Origin: Oscillospiraceae bacterium | GTDB lineage: Bacteria > Bacillota > Clostridia > Saccharofermentanales > UBA5734 | DNA: 33,463 bases | Assembly (NCBI GenBank): GCA_012521915.1 | Contig: JAAYLM010000064.1 | Location: 1 to 33,463 of the forward strand | Direction of reading: 5' to 3' | Part shown: positions 9,127 through 18,936 of the stretch, piece by piece | Layout of the letters: the number at the start of each line of letters is the position of its first letter | Position numbering within the stretch: the stretch's first letter is position 1 | Position numbers and translations under genes: made by a program | The notes under the pieces: generated by a model | What the model was told of the DNA's origin: nothing | Databases searched by the model: none | What the model saw: only the letters and a program-made list of their open reading frames with translations

Positions 9127-9177
9127 ATGGCAATGAACGCCTTTCCAGATGCCGCACAGCAAGCGCTGCGTGAATGA
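9127..9177 (+). other. Possible 16-codon micro-ORF MAMNAFPDAAQQALRE between Gfo/Idh and nitrilase genes
   Basis: ATG preceded by GAGGAT at short spacing; ends TGA-TAG directly before the next gene's AGGAGGAA RBS. Confidence 0.3.
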
Positions 9178-9192
9178 TAGGAGGAAGAAAAC

Positions 9193-10137
9193 ATGGCAAG
9201 GTATGTCAAGGTTGGTGTCGTAGCCCCCAGGCCGCTTGATCTGAATCCACAGCAGGATATGAACGCCTGTGTGGACGAGATGATCGCTTTCTGGGATTCC
9301 TGGCTGGAGCACGTGCTCTGTGATCGGCCGGATCTGGTTGTATTGCCGGAGGTCTGTGATCGTCCGGGCAATTTCAGCAAGGATCAACAGAAGGCCTTCT
9401 ACATGGCCCGCGGCGATCGCATCCGCGACCATTTTTGCGCAGTCGCCAAAACGCAAAACTGCAACATCGCTTATTCAGCTGACCGCATCATGCCAGACGG
9501 AACATGGCGCAATTCCATCCAGTTTATCAACCGCCAGGGTGGCCTCGACGGCGTATACAACAAAAACCATGTAACGCTTGGCGAATTCTATGATTACAAC
9601 ATTCTGTACGGTAAAGAAGCACCCGTGATCAAGACGGATGTCGGCACGGTGGGCGGCGTCATCTGCTTTGACTTGAACTTTCAGGAACTGCGGGAAAAAT
9701 ACATGCGCAACAGACCGGAAATGCTGGTTTTCACATCAGTGTACCATGGCGGCCTGATGCAGAATTACTGGGCTTATGCCTGCAAAGCATATTTTATCGG
9801 TTGTGTGTCCAATGACCAGTGTACCGTGATCAGTCCGACCGGTGACCTGATCGCCCAGTCAACCAACTACTATCCATTCGTGACAGCCGACATCAACCTT
9901 GATTACCGGATTGTCCACATCGACTACAACCGGGAAAAATTTCCCGCGCTCAAGCAGAAGTACGGCTCAAGAGTCAAAATCCATGACCCCGGCCACCTTG
10001 GTTGCGTGCTGATCTCCAGTGAGTGTGACGATCTCAGCATTGATGAGGTGATTGCCGACTTCGGGTTGGAGCTTTGGGACGACTATTACGCACGCGCACT
10101 GGCCGACCGGCACACAGCCGGGCATATTGAACCCTGA
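9193..10137 (+). CDS. Carbon-nitrogen hydrolase (nitrilase superfamily amidase)
   Basis: Glu-Lys-Cys triad contexts: VVLPEVCD, YNKNHVTLGE, GGVICFDLNF. Confidence 0.9.
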   Translation: MARYVKVGVVAPRPLDLNPQQDMNACVDEMIAFWDSWLEHVLCDRPDLVVLPEVCDRPGNFSKDQQKAFYMARGDRIRDHFCAVAKTQNCNIAYSADRIMPDGTWRNSIQFINRQGGLDGVYNKNHVTLGEFYDYNILYGKEAPVIKTDVGTVGGVICFDLNFQELREKYMRNRPEMLVFTSVYHGGLMQNYWAYACKAYFIGCVSNDQCTVISPTGDLIAQSTNYYPFVTADINLDYRIVHIDYNREKFPALKQKYGSRVKIHDPGHLGCVLISSECDDLSIDEVIADFGLELWDDYYARALADRHTAGHIEP

Positions 10138-10209
10138 CCCGAAAAGCCAAAGGCTGCGGTGCAGTCGTCAGAGCATGCCTGAACAAGAACCCATCCAGAC
10201 GCCCATAAC

Positions 10210-11244
10210 ATGAAATTGGAGGACAATCAAATGCCGCAAAAAGCAAAAATTGGTGTCATCGGATGCGGCAGCATGGCCAACAGCTGCCATCTGCCCAGTC
10301 TGTCGGAAATCGAAAACTGTGAACTCACAGCGCTGTGCGACTTGATCGAGGAAAAAGTCAACAAAGCGGGTGAGCGTTTCAATGTCAACAAACGATACAC
10401 ATCCCATCTGCAGATGCTGGCTCAGGAGAATCTGGATGGCGTGGTCTGCCTGGTGGAACCGGACCGGATGTATCGCGTTGTTTACGACTGCCTGAACGCC
10501 GGGGTGCATGCCATGATGGAAAAACCGGCGGGTATCAATGCCTATCAGGCTGATTCGCTGGCCAGAACATCAGAGAAAACCGGAAAAATGCTGGCCGTTG
10601 CCATGAACCGCCGGCATATCCCCCTGGTTCAGCTGGTCATGAAAAAAATGCGTGAACTAACCCCCATCAATCAGGTTGACGGTGTCTTCATCAAGAGCAG
10701 CGATATTGCCGACAGCTGGCATTACATGAATGCCTATGTCTCCGATATCATCCATGCCGTCGACCTGGTCCGCTATCTGGCCGGATCAGAGCCCGAGAAG
10801 GTCGCCACAGTGACGGCCTGCAATGACAGCCCGGTTGATAACGCCTGGAGCAGCGTGATCCGCTTTGCCAACGGCGTCACAGGAACTTTGAAAGCCAATT
10901 ACCGGACTGGCGGACGTGTCCACAGTTTTGAGATCCACGGACCTAAGGCCAGTGCTTTCATTAACCTCGGATTTGGCAGTGTGGCGTGCAACGCGACCAT
11001 CCTGCACGCTTCCGGGGAAAGTATCTACTCATTGGCAGCTGCCGGCGTTCAGGGTCCAAACCGTGAAAAAATCGACGGTATGGCTCTAGCGGGCAGTAAT
11101 CAGTATTATCAGCATTCAGGCTTCAAACAGGAGAATATGGATTTCATCAACGCGATCTTAACCGGCCGGGAGCCCCTCTGCCCCATCGCGGACGCGGCTA
11201 AAAGCATGCATATGGCGGAAATGATGCTGGAGAACACAATTTAA
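10210..11244 (+). CDS. Gfo/Idh/MocA-family oxidoreductase
   Basis: KIGVIGCGSMANSCHLPSL Rossmann motif, HAMMEKPAGIN. Confidence 0.92.
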   Translation: MKLEDNQMPQKAKIGVIGCGSMANSCHLPSLSEIENCELTALCDLIEEKVNKAGERFNVNKRYTSHLQMLAQENLDGVVCLVEPDRMYRVVYDCLNAGVHAMMEKPAGINAYQADSLARTSEKTGKMLAVAMNRRHIPLVQLVMKKMRELTPINQVDGVFIKSSDIADSWHYMNAYVSDIIHAVDLVRYLAGSEPEKVATVTACNDSPVDNAWSSVIRFANGVTGTLKANYRTGGRVHSFEIHGPKASAFINLGFGSVACNATILHASGESIYSLAAAGVQGPNREKIDGMALAGSNQYYQHSGFKQENMDFINAILTGREPLCPIADAAKSMHMAEMMLENTI

Positions 11245-11268
11245 GCCAGTTTCCCAGGGGAGGCGTTT

Positions 11269-13434
11269 ATGCAAGCGGAACAGGGATACAGCCGGACGAT
11301 ACCGTGGACTGAGCGTGTCGCAACACTGCGCCTGCGCTGCCTGGAACGCAAAGATCCGGCGGCAGATGGCAGAAATCTTTTACAGAACCGGCCTGACTAT
11401 GTGGCTGTCTGTGACGCGCAGGCCCTTGCGGACAGTGTTTGCGTGCAATCATGGCAGCGCCGCGCAGGTCTGCGCACCCGGGCCAGGCTTTTAGCCTTGC
11501 CATTCGCTGTCGATGAGCTGGAGTTGCTGGCTGGACGCCCGGATTTCGCCGACATGGCGGTTTCCACAGATCAGCTGGAAGCAGCGCGCAAGGTCCTGGC
11601 CAACCGGAAAACACCAGGCGGGCAGACAGGACATTGCGCGCTCCATCTGGAACCTTTGTTTTCCGGCGGTATCAAGGGTGTTCACAGGCGTATTGAAAAT
11701 CGTCTGCAGAATGCCACAGATGAAGAAGCCGATACCCTGCGCGCTTATCTTGACGCCCTGGACGGCCTGTCCATCATGATCCGCCACGCCGGGGCAACGG
11801 CTTCGAAAGCGCTTGTTCACGCAGCGGACTGGCGCCGTGCTGAACTGGCAATCATGAAAACAAGCTGTGACTGGATCAGTCTGAATCCACCCCGCTCTTT
11901 CCGCGAGGCGATCCAGCTTCTGTGGCTTGTCAATCTGGCAGTCGAATACGGCGATAACGCCGGACTGATCTGCCCGGGTCGCCTGGACCGCACCCTCAGG
12001 CCCTTCTATGATGCCGACATAGCAGCCGGCCGGCTTAACCGCCCTGATGCCCTTATGCTCATTGAAAGCCTCTACCTGCTGATCAACCATTTTGTTGCGG
12101 ACGGCCTGGCCGTTGCCGTCATGGTGGGCGGCACGGATGAAAATGGCGCTGACACAACGCATGAACTGTCCTTCCTTTGCCTGGAGGCTCTGCGGCGCAC
12201 ACGCCTTGTCTACCCGACGGTCGGCGTTTGCTGGCATCCGCAAACGCCACCGGCACTGACAAAATTGGCTACAGAGCTGATCGCGTCAGGATTGGCCACC
12301 CCGGCCTTTTTCAATGATCCCGTCATTCGACGCGGTCTTGAGTGTTATGGCATCCCACAGGCAGAATCCGGTCATTACATCAACTCAACCTGTGTGGAAA
12401 TAACCCCAATCGGCCGCAGTAATGTCTGGGTGGCTTCGCCCTATTTCAGCCTGTGCCAGCTTTTGCTGGATGAAATAGCAGAACAAGCTGAGGCGCAGCA
12501 GCCTGTGTCTGATTTCCAGACCTTCATGCAGCATTATTTCAGCCGGCTGGCCAGCCAGATCAGCCAGGCCGTGCTAGAGCAGCAGACATTGCGCGCGGAA
12601 AGGCATGAATATGGACGCAAGCCGTTACAAAGCGTCTTTACGCGGGACTGCATCAGCCGGGCTAGTGATATCGACGCCGGCGGTGCCCTGACCAACTGGG
12701 TCGAGTGTTCTTTTGTTGGCCTGGCCAATCTGGTCGATTCCCTGGCTGTGATCCGCGCAGAAATTTTCCAGAAAGGTTCCTACAGTTTTACCACCCTCAA
12801 GGATCTGCTGGACAGAGATTTCACCGATCATGAAGACATCCGCCAGCGCTTTCTCAACGAGCACCCCAAATACGGCAATGCTATACCCGCTGTTGATGAT
12901 TTAGTAGCCACCACAGCGCAGGTCCTGCAGCAGGCGTGCGCCAGACACCGGCTGCCACCTGACCGATCACCCTTCATCCCTGGTACTTTTTGCTGGATTA
13001 TGCATGAACGGCTGGGTTCCCAGTGCGGGGCGACACCGGATGGTCGCCGCCGGGGCATGCCTTTCGCGGATGGAGGTGGCCCGGCACAAGGGCGGGATCA
13101 GTCCGGCCCGACCCGTTCCATCCTCTCAACGACGTCCTGGGACCATCATCACCTGATCGGCGGTCTGGCTTATAATATGAAGTTTTCCAGCAGCCTTTTC
13201 ACATCACAAGCAGCCATTGACAGCCTGCACGATCTCATCTTGACCTACCTCAGCCGGGGCGGTTTCGAGACACAGATCAATGTGGTCAGCCGGGAGCGGC
13301 TGGAAGACGCAGAGAAGCATCCGGAGCGCCACCGTGATCTGGTTGTGCGGATCGGCGGCTATACGGACTATTTCACGCGCCTGTCACCGGAAATGCGGCG
13401 TGAAATCATAAACCGGACGGACCATGCACGCTAA
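11269..13434 (+). CDS. Glycyl radical enzyme (PFL-like), paralog 1
   Basis: Thiyl-radical Cys in NSTCVEITP (CxE), C-terminal glycyl radical motif VVRIGGYTDYF (predicted radical Gly697, codon 13357-13359), TPDGRRRGMPFADGGGPAQGRDQSGPT. Strong RBS GGGGAGG. Confidence 0.92.
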   Translation: MQAEQGYSRTIPWTERVATLRLRCLERKDPAADGRNLLQNRPDYVAVCDAQALADSVCVQSWQRRAGLRTRARLLALPFAVDELELLAGRPDFADMAVSTDQLEAARKVLANRKTPGGQTGHCALHLEPLFSGGIKGVHRRIENRLQNATDEEADTLRAYLDALDGLSIMIRHAGATASKALVHAADWRRAELAIMKTSCDWISLNPPRSFREAIQLLWLVNLAVEYGDNAGLICPGRLDRTLRPFYDADIAAGRLNRPDALMLIESLYLLINHFVADGLAVAVMVGGTDENGADTTHELSFLCLEALRRTRLVYPTVGVCWHPQTPPALTKLATELIASGLATPAFFNDPVIRRGLECYGIPQAESGHYINSTCVEITPIGRSNVWVASPYFSLCQLLLDEIAEQAEAQQPVSDFQTFMQHYFSRLASQISQAVLEQQTLRAERHEYGRKPLQSVFTRDCISRASDIDAGGALTNWVECSFVGLANLVDSLAVIRAEIFQKGSYSFTTLKDLLDRDFTDHEDIRQRFLNEHPKYGNAIPAVDDLVATTAQVLQQACARHRLPPDRSPFIPGTFCWIMHERLGSQCGATPDGRRRGMPFADGGGPAQGRDQSGPTRSILSTTSWDHHHLIGGLAYNMKFSSSLFTSQAAIDSLHDLILTYLSRGGFETQINVVSRERLEDAEKHPERHRDLVVRIGGYTDYFTRLSPEMRREIINRTDHAR

Positions 13435-13475
13435 AAAGTGCTGTCATCCTGATCCGTGGAGGTGACGCAGGATAT

Positions 13476-15584
13476 ATGCCGGAATTAGATGCCACAATAT
13501 TGCTTGCTGCCAGCGAGCCCTTTGCCGCCGGTTTGTGCGAGCGGCTAAGCGCACTGCCCGTGGAGCGGTTCGCCCATGCATGGCGACGCTGGCTGGAACA
13601 CACGCCTTTGCCGTCATATGATGGTTCTTCCCTATACCCCTGCGGTAAAAATCTGCCGGACCATACACGGCAAGGTGTTCTCCCCAATTATTCATTTACT
13701 TTCAGCTGGGATCGGAATGTACTGAACACCAAAGCAGCTGAGCATCCTGAACTAGCCGGGCAGATGAAAGCCTTGGCCGATCTTATGGCAGAAGAAGAGG
13801 CCTGCATACCCAGAAAAAACCAGCGGCATACTGTGGGCGGGAACGCTTACACCCATGCCATTCCAAATTATGACAGGGTTTTACGCGAGGGTCTGGCGTC
13901 TTATGCCGAACGGGCAGAAGCAGGCCTGCGTGTCGCATCAGATCCAGAAACAAAAGCTTTTTATACCGGTATGCTCGATCTGCTGGATGGCATTCGCGTC
14001 TGGCATGCCCGCCTGATCAGGCAGGTCCAGCAGTACACTGCTTCCAGTTCCTGGAAAGACCGGCTGCTGGCCGCGCTGGAGCAGGTGCCTTTTCATCCTG
14101 CCCGCAGTTTCTACGAGGCCTTGGTCGCCTACAATGTCGTCTACTATCTGGATGGTTGCGATAACCCGGGACGAATGGATCAAGTTCTGCATCCCTACTT
14201 CAACAACGGCCACGATCAGGAAGATGCCTGGCAGACGTTGAGCAATTTCGCCGACAATGTCAGTGCCAACAATGGCTGGAGCATGGCTCTGGGCGGAACA
14301 ACAGCCGACGGACAGCCGGCTTACAACGATTTGACCCGTCTAATCCTGCTGGCCATGCGCGGTCGTTTCCGCCCCAGTATCGAACTGCGCGTGCGCCATG
14401 ATATGCCTGGAGAAATCTGGGACGCCGCTGCAGAGGCGCTGGCTTCAGGTAACGGACAGCCGGCTTTTTATCACGAAGAAGCTTATCTCGCCGGATTAAA
14501 TGATGCACAGCTGGGCATCAGCGCGTCTGACCTTGTCCGCTGGAACGGAGGCGGCTGTACCGAAACCATGATCCACGGCTGTTCCAACGTCGGCTCTCTG
14601 GATGCCGGCTTCAACTTACCGCTCATCCTGGCAGATTCCCTGGCAAAAAACCTGCGCGATGGCACAACGTTCGACAATATCATGACCGCCTTTCTGCAAG
14701 ATCTGCACCGGGAGATCCATACGGCTTTATCTTTGCTCAATGAACATCTCGCAGCCCGGGCACGGCATCGCAGCCAACCGATGCGTTCACTTCTGATTGA
14801 TGATTGCCTTGAACGCGGCCGCGACTTTAACGCAGGCGGAGCCCGCTACAACTGGTCAGTCGTCAATGTGGCCGGCCTTGCCGATGTCGCTGATGCCCTG
14901 GAGGCTTTACGGGTAGCGGTCTACGAAGAGCATCTGCTTACGCCCGGGGCAATGCAGGCCGTAATGGCAAATAATTTCGCCGATCATCAGGCTTTGCGCC
15001 AGCGATTGCTGGCCTGCGCGAAATTCGGCAACGATGAGCCTTCTGTGGATGCGCTGGCTGTGCTTGTGGCAACAGCGGTTTATGACGCGATAGCCGCGGT
15101 ACCCTGCGTGCGGGGTGGCAAATTCCTGCCGTCGCATATCATGTTTGAAACCTTCGCCACAGCCGGTATACCGGTTGGCGCCTTGCCGGATGGCCGGCTG
15201 GCCGGAACACCACTGTCTGACAGCGTCGGTCCCGTACAGGGACGCGACCGCAAAGGGCCGACCGCGATGCTGCGCAGCGTAACCCGCCTTCCTTTGCGAC
15301 GGGCGATTGGCACACCGGTGCTGAACCTGCGTCTGGCAAAAGCCACTTTAAACAGCAATCCGGGCCGGCAGCGCTTCAAACAGCTGACCGAAGCCTATTT
15401 CGCCATGGGCGGCCTGCAAATCCAATATTCCCTGCTGGATCGCGAAGAACTGGAAGATGCCTTGGTCAATCCGCACAAGCATGAGGATCTGATCGTTCGC
15501 ATCGGCGGTTACGCAACGTACTTCAACAGGTTGACACCGGAACTGAAACGTGAAGTCATTATAAGGACGGAACACGTTGTATAG
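13476..15584 (+). CDS. Glycyl radical enzyme (PFL-like), paralog 2
   Basis: GGGCTETM (CxE), C-terminal IVRIGGYATYF (predicted radical Gly678, codon 15507-15509), LPDGRLAGTPLSDSVGPVQGRDRKGPT. Confidence 0.92.
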   Translation: MPELDATILLAASEPFAAGLCERLSALPVERFAHAWRRWLEHTPLPSYDGSSLYPCGKNLPDHTRQGVLPNYSFTFSWDRNVLNTKAAEHPELAGQMKALADLMAEEEACIPRKNQRHTVGGNAYTHAIPNYDRVLREGLASYAERAEAGLRVASDPETKAFYTGMLDLLDGIRVWHARLIRQVQQYTASSSWKDRLLAALEQVPFHPARSFYEALVAYNVVYYLDGCDNPGRMDQVLHPYFNNGHDQEDAWQTLSNFADNVSANNGWSMALGGTTADGQPAYNDLTRLILLAMRGRFRPSIELRVRHDMPGEIWDAAAEALASGNGQPAFYHEEAYLAGLNDAQLGISASDLVRWNGGGCTETMIHGCSNVGSLDAGFNLPLILADSLAKNLRDGTTFDNIMTAFLQDLHREIHTALSLLNEHLAARARHRSQPMRSLLIDDCLERGRDFNAGGARYNWSVVNVAGLADVADALEALRVAVYEEHLLTPGAMQAVMANNFADHQALRQRLLACAKFGNDEPSVDALAVLVATAVYDAIAAVPCVRGGKFLPSHIMFETFATAGIPVGALPDGRLAGTPLSDSVGPVQGRDRKGPTAMLRSVTRLPLRRAIGTPVLNLRLAKATLNSNPGRQRFKQLTEAYFAMGGLQIQYSLLDREELEDALVNPHKHEDLIVRIGGYATYFNRLTPELKREVIIRTEHVV

Positions 15585-15593
15585 GAGCCGCAC

Positions 15594-16502
15594 ATGTCGC
15601 TAAAAGGCACTGTTTTCGACATCCAGAAATTTTCGATCCATGACGGGCCTGGCATCCGCACAACGGTCTTCCTGAAAGGTTGTCCGTTGCGCTGCCTTTG
15701 GTGCCACAATCCTGAATCACAAAAAAAAGAAACAGAGCTTTCTTTTTCCGCGGATAACTGTATCGGTTGCGGCTGGTGTTTTGCCAATTGTCCGAACACT
15801 GCTCATGTTATGGTAGAAGGTAAGCATCGCCTGCTGCGTGACCGGTGCGTCCGATGCGGCATCTGCGCACAACAATGTTATGCCAGGGCGATCGAGGTGA
15901 TCGGCCGCCCGATGTCTGTTGATGAGGTTATCGCGGAAGTGATCAAGGATCTGCCTTTTTATCTGACGTCCGGCGGTGGTATGACCCTGTCAGGCGGCGA
16001 GCCCATGATGCAGTTCCCTTTTACTGCGGCTTTGCTGCGCGCGGCCCGCGAAAAAGGTCTGTACAACTGCCTGGATACCTGCGGCTATGCCCCAACCGGA
16101 CAATACCTCTCGATTCTCGGTGATGTCGATCTTTTCCTGTATGACATCAAAGACACTGATCCCGAGCGTCATCTGAAAACAACCGGCGTGCCCCTGGCGC
16201 CAATACTGCGCAACCTGGAGCAGATCAATGCCGCCGGTGGCCGCCTGATTTTGCGCTGTCCGCTGATACCGGGCATCAACACGGATCGGGAACACCTTCA
16301 TCGGCTGGCTGATCTGGCCAGCTCGCTGGAAAACGTTATCGAAGTCACCCTGCACCCCTACCACCCTCTTGGCCAAAGCAAAGCGGAGCGCATCGGCGCC
16401 ACCTATCCGCTACCGGATAACGGCTTTGCCGCTAAAGAGGATATTGCTTTCTGGCTGAAGGAAATCAGCTGCCGGACACAAAAACCGGTAAGGCAGAATT
16501 AA
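15594..16502 (+). CDS. Glycyl-radical-enzyme activating enzyme (radical SAM plus two 4Fe-4S motifs)
   Basis: SIHDGPGIRTTVFLKGCPLRCLWCHNPES (CxxxCxxC), CIGCGWCFANCP and CVRCGICAQQC, TLSGGEPMMQ. Confidence 0.95.
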   Translation: MSLKGTVFDIQKFSIHDGPGIRTTVFLKGCPLRCLWCHNPESQKKETELSFSADNCIGCGWCFANCPNTAHVMVEGKHRLLRDRCVRCGICAQQCYARAIEVIGRPMSVDEVIAEVIKDLPFYLTSGGGMTLSGGEPMMQFPFTAALLRAAREKGLYNCLDTCGYAPTGQYLSILGDVDLFLYDIKDTDPERHLKTTGVPLAPILRNLEQINAAGGRLILRCPLIPGINTDREHLHRLADLASSLENVIEVTLHPYHPLGQSKAERIGATYPLPDNGFAAKEDIAFWLKEISCRTQKPVRQN

Positions 16503-16540
16503 CTGGCGAACAGCTGCTGCACGATCCGGTTGTAAGGCCG

Positions 16541-17836
16541 TCAGATTGTTGTCTTCTTTTCCATCAGGACAGATGCCGGTTTAAGTCTTAGGGCAAGCAA
16601 TAAGGAAACAACGCCTGCCAGCGTGCTCACGATAAAAACCGGCAAATAGCCAAAATGCTGGACAAAAAGACCGGCCAGGAACGGGAGAAAGGAAAACGGG
16701 AAAACCGTCAGGTTGCTGATCAGCAGATAGATGGTCCGTTCTTCGTCGCTGACGATGTCGATCGTATGGTTCATAAAGCCGATCCAGGCGGAAAGGTTCA
16801 CGCCATTGATAAAAACCAGCGGCCAGATCAGGTAGACCGGCAACAGCTGCTGAAACGGCAAAGCCATGACCATCATGGAAAAAGCCAGCAGCAAGCCCAG
16901 GCCTTGCGTAAGCAGGATGACCCGATGGTTGCCCAAAAACCGGCTGACACGACCCCAGATGACACCGCCGGATAAACCGCCGACCAGTTGAATATAGATC
17001 AGTGTGGACACGGCGCCAGGTGATAAAGCCAGTTTGTTTTGTCCGAAAAGAATGACGAAGGGCGCGATCATAGCCATAACAAATGACAGGATACGGATCA
17101 GGACCACCTGCCTGAAACCCGCATGGCGCCGCAGATAAAGCGGCAGTGCCTTGTAATACTGCCGGTGACCGGGGCGCGTGGCTTCTGTTGTACGCGGCAG
17201 GTCACGGGTGAAGGGCATCGTTGCCGCCGATAAGGTCAAAAACAACGCGGACGCGCCGAAGATGATGGCATACCGCTGGTCATTGACCAGATGCGGGCTG
17301 TCCAGGACGGCTTTGACGATAAGGCCGGCCAGCAGCGCGCCCACACCGCCGATCAGCTGCTGGGTCCCAAGCAGCGAACCCCGTTTTCCGGAGCTGACCG
17401 TGCGGCTGAACAAATCCGTCCAGGGCACCAAAATCAGGCCATCACCGGCGAACAGCAGGGTATAGATCAACAGGAAGACAGCAACCGTCAGCCAGGGATC
17501 CGGATGGATGTAAAGCAGGGGGATCATGATAAAAGGCAATGGGCGGAACAGAAACATGACCCGCGTGATATAGGCAGGTACATTACGGATGCTCCTGACA
17601 TAAGGTCCAACCACAACCTGCAGGATAATCGAGGCAGCATGGGTAATGGTGGTTGCCAGTCCAGCCAGCAGCACACTGCGTGTGTATGTGTGGATAAAGA
17701 CAGGGATAACCGAACTGGCATTCATAAAAGCCATGCCGGTAATAAAAAAGCTCCCTTCCGCCAGCAGGGCGCGGTAATTACGCCGCTGGACAGCCTGCTC
17801 ATTCAGGGACATCATGTCCGTCAGCCCTGCAGCCAC
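16541..17836 (-). CDS. Major facilitator superfamily transporter
   Basis: About 12 hydrophobic helices across 431 aa, MFS-like loop pattern (FSRTVSSGKRGSLLGTQQLIGGVGALLAG). Confidence 0.85.
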   Translation of the reverse strand: MAAGLTDMMSLNEQAVQRRNYRALLAEGSFFITGMAFMNASSVIPVFIHTYTRSVLLAGLATTITHAASIILQVVVGPYVRSIRNVPAYITRVMFLFRPLPFIMIPLLYIHPDPWLTVAVFLLIYTLLFAGDGLILVPWTDLFSRTVSSGKRGSLLGTQQLIGGVGALLAGLIVKAVLDSPHLVNDQRYAIIFGASALFLTLSAATMPFTRDLPRTTEATRPGHRQYYKALPLYLRRHAGFRQVVLIRILSFVMAMIAPFVILFGQNKLALSPGAVSTLIYIQLVGGLSGGVIWGRVSRFLGNHRVILLTQGLGLLLAFSMMVMALPFQQLLPVYLIWPLVFINGVNLSAWIGFMNHTIDIVSDEERTIYLLISNLTVFPFSFLPFLAGLFVQHFGYLPVFIVSTLAGVVSLLLALRLKPASVLMEKKTTI

Positions 17837-18861
17837 TGCTGCAGCCAGGGGTAAGCCTTTTCTCCCCAGATGCGGTGTTCTCCCGGAAATATCTCATAAG
17901 AAAAACGGTCTTCAGCGGACAGGACATGGTAGATCTCCGTGATTCTGGTGATGGCCTCCCGCGTGGCAGCGACAGGAAAAATCGGATCGTCCTGCCCGCT
18001 TTCAACCAGAAGCGGACGGGGCGCGATCAAGCCGATGATGTCCGGCATTTCAGCGTGGTTAAGCACACCGGGGATAAAATTGTCAACACAATGGAACATC
18101 GCCATAACACTGCCCTTGAAGGTGTTTGCATAGCCACTTACAACAGCCGCCTTGATACGATCATCAAGGGCTGAGGCAAAAGCGCAGACCAGCCCGCCGC
18201 CGGATATACCCATGCAGCCGATTTTTTGCTGATCTACCTCCGGCTTTCCGGACAACCAGTCAAGGACGCGCATGATCTGCCAGACACGCAAGCCGGCCAT
18301 GGTGTAACCCATCATCAGGAGATTGCTGGAAATCCGCTGGCAAGAGCTGTTATTCAGTGGCTTTTGCTCATCCTCAGCCAGACGCAGGTCACCAAAGCCA
18401 AGAAGCTCGGGCACCACCACAACAAACCCCCTGCGCACCAGTGCAACAGCGAAATCCTGCTGGTAGCCAGGATCGTCGTCCGTCTTATCGCTGCCATCTG
18501 GCTGCAGACCGACGATATCACGGCTGCCGTAGCCATGCCCGTGGCAGGCAATGACCGTCGCGCAAGGTGCCTGGTCATGGTCTGGCAGCAAAATATAAAC
18601 CGGGACAATCAGTTCATCCGCCAGCTTGAGGCTGACACGCCGGCGTGTATAGCCGTTACAGGCCTTTTCTTCCAGCAGATGCTCTTGCGGATATTCTGCT
18701 GCGTCCGCCAGGCTGGCCGCCAGGCCAAGATCTGCAGAAAAAGCTGACCGCAGCTCTTTTTGCCAGACCAGCCATTCATCATGTGACGTTGCCGCGAACC
18801 GATGCTGCTGCACGTTCTTTTCGTATAACGAGGCTAAAAAAGAATCGACTTGTCTACCCAT
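17821..18861 (-). CDS. Alpha/beta hydrolase (acetylxylan-esterase/dienelactone-hydrolase-like)
   Basis: Nucleophile elbow GCMGISGGGLV, ATVIACHGHGYGSRD oxyanion region, LVESGQDDPIFP (acid), GEHRIWG (His). Start set at the ATG at 18861 with RBS GGAGGAT. Confidence 0.85.
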   Translation of the reverse strand: MGRQVDSFLASLYEKNVQQHRFAATSHDEWLVWQKELRSAFSADLGLAASLADAAEYPQEHLLEEKACNGYTRRRVSLKLADELIVPVYILLPDHDQAPCATVIACHGHGYGSRDIVGLQPDGSDKTDDDPGYQQDFAVALVRRGFVVVVPELLGFGDLRLAEDEQKPLNNSSCQRISSNLLMMGYTMAGLRVWQIMRVLDWLSGKPEVDQQKIGCMGISGGGLVCAFASALDDRIKAAVVSGYANTFKGSVMAMFHCVDNFIPGVLNHAEMPDIIGLIAPRPLLVESGQDDPIFPVAATREAITRITEIYHVLSAEDRFSYEIFPGEHRIWGEKAYPWLQQWLQG

Positions 18862-18936
18862 TCTGTATCCTCCGCATGTCAAATATGATGATTCATCCTA
18901 ACACATATGGCCTCAGCGCGTCACGGTAAAATTGGC

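Noticed and set aside
11491-12243. 250-aa minus-strand ORF
   Set aside because: Antisense to GRE paralog 1 and low-complexity in family terms; shadow ORF.
13435-13475. Possible programmed frameshift joining the two GREs
   Set aside because: Each GRE has its own start region, RBS-like sequence and complete C-terminal glycyl motif, so they read as two separate genes.
17291-17854. 187-aa plus-strand ORF
   Set aside because: Antisense to the MFS transporter; composition rich in Q/D/R/H as expected from the reverse complement of hydrophobic codons.
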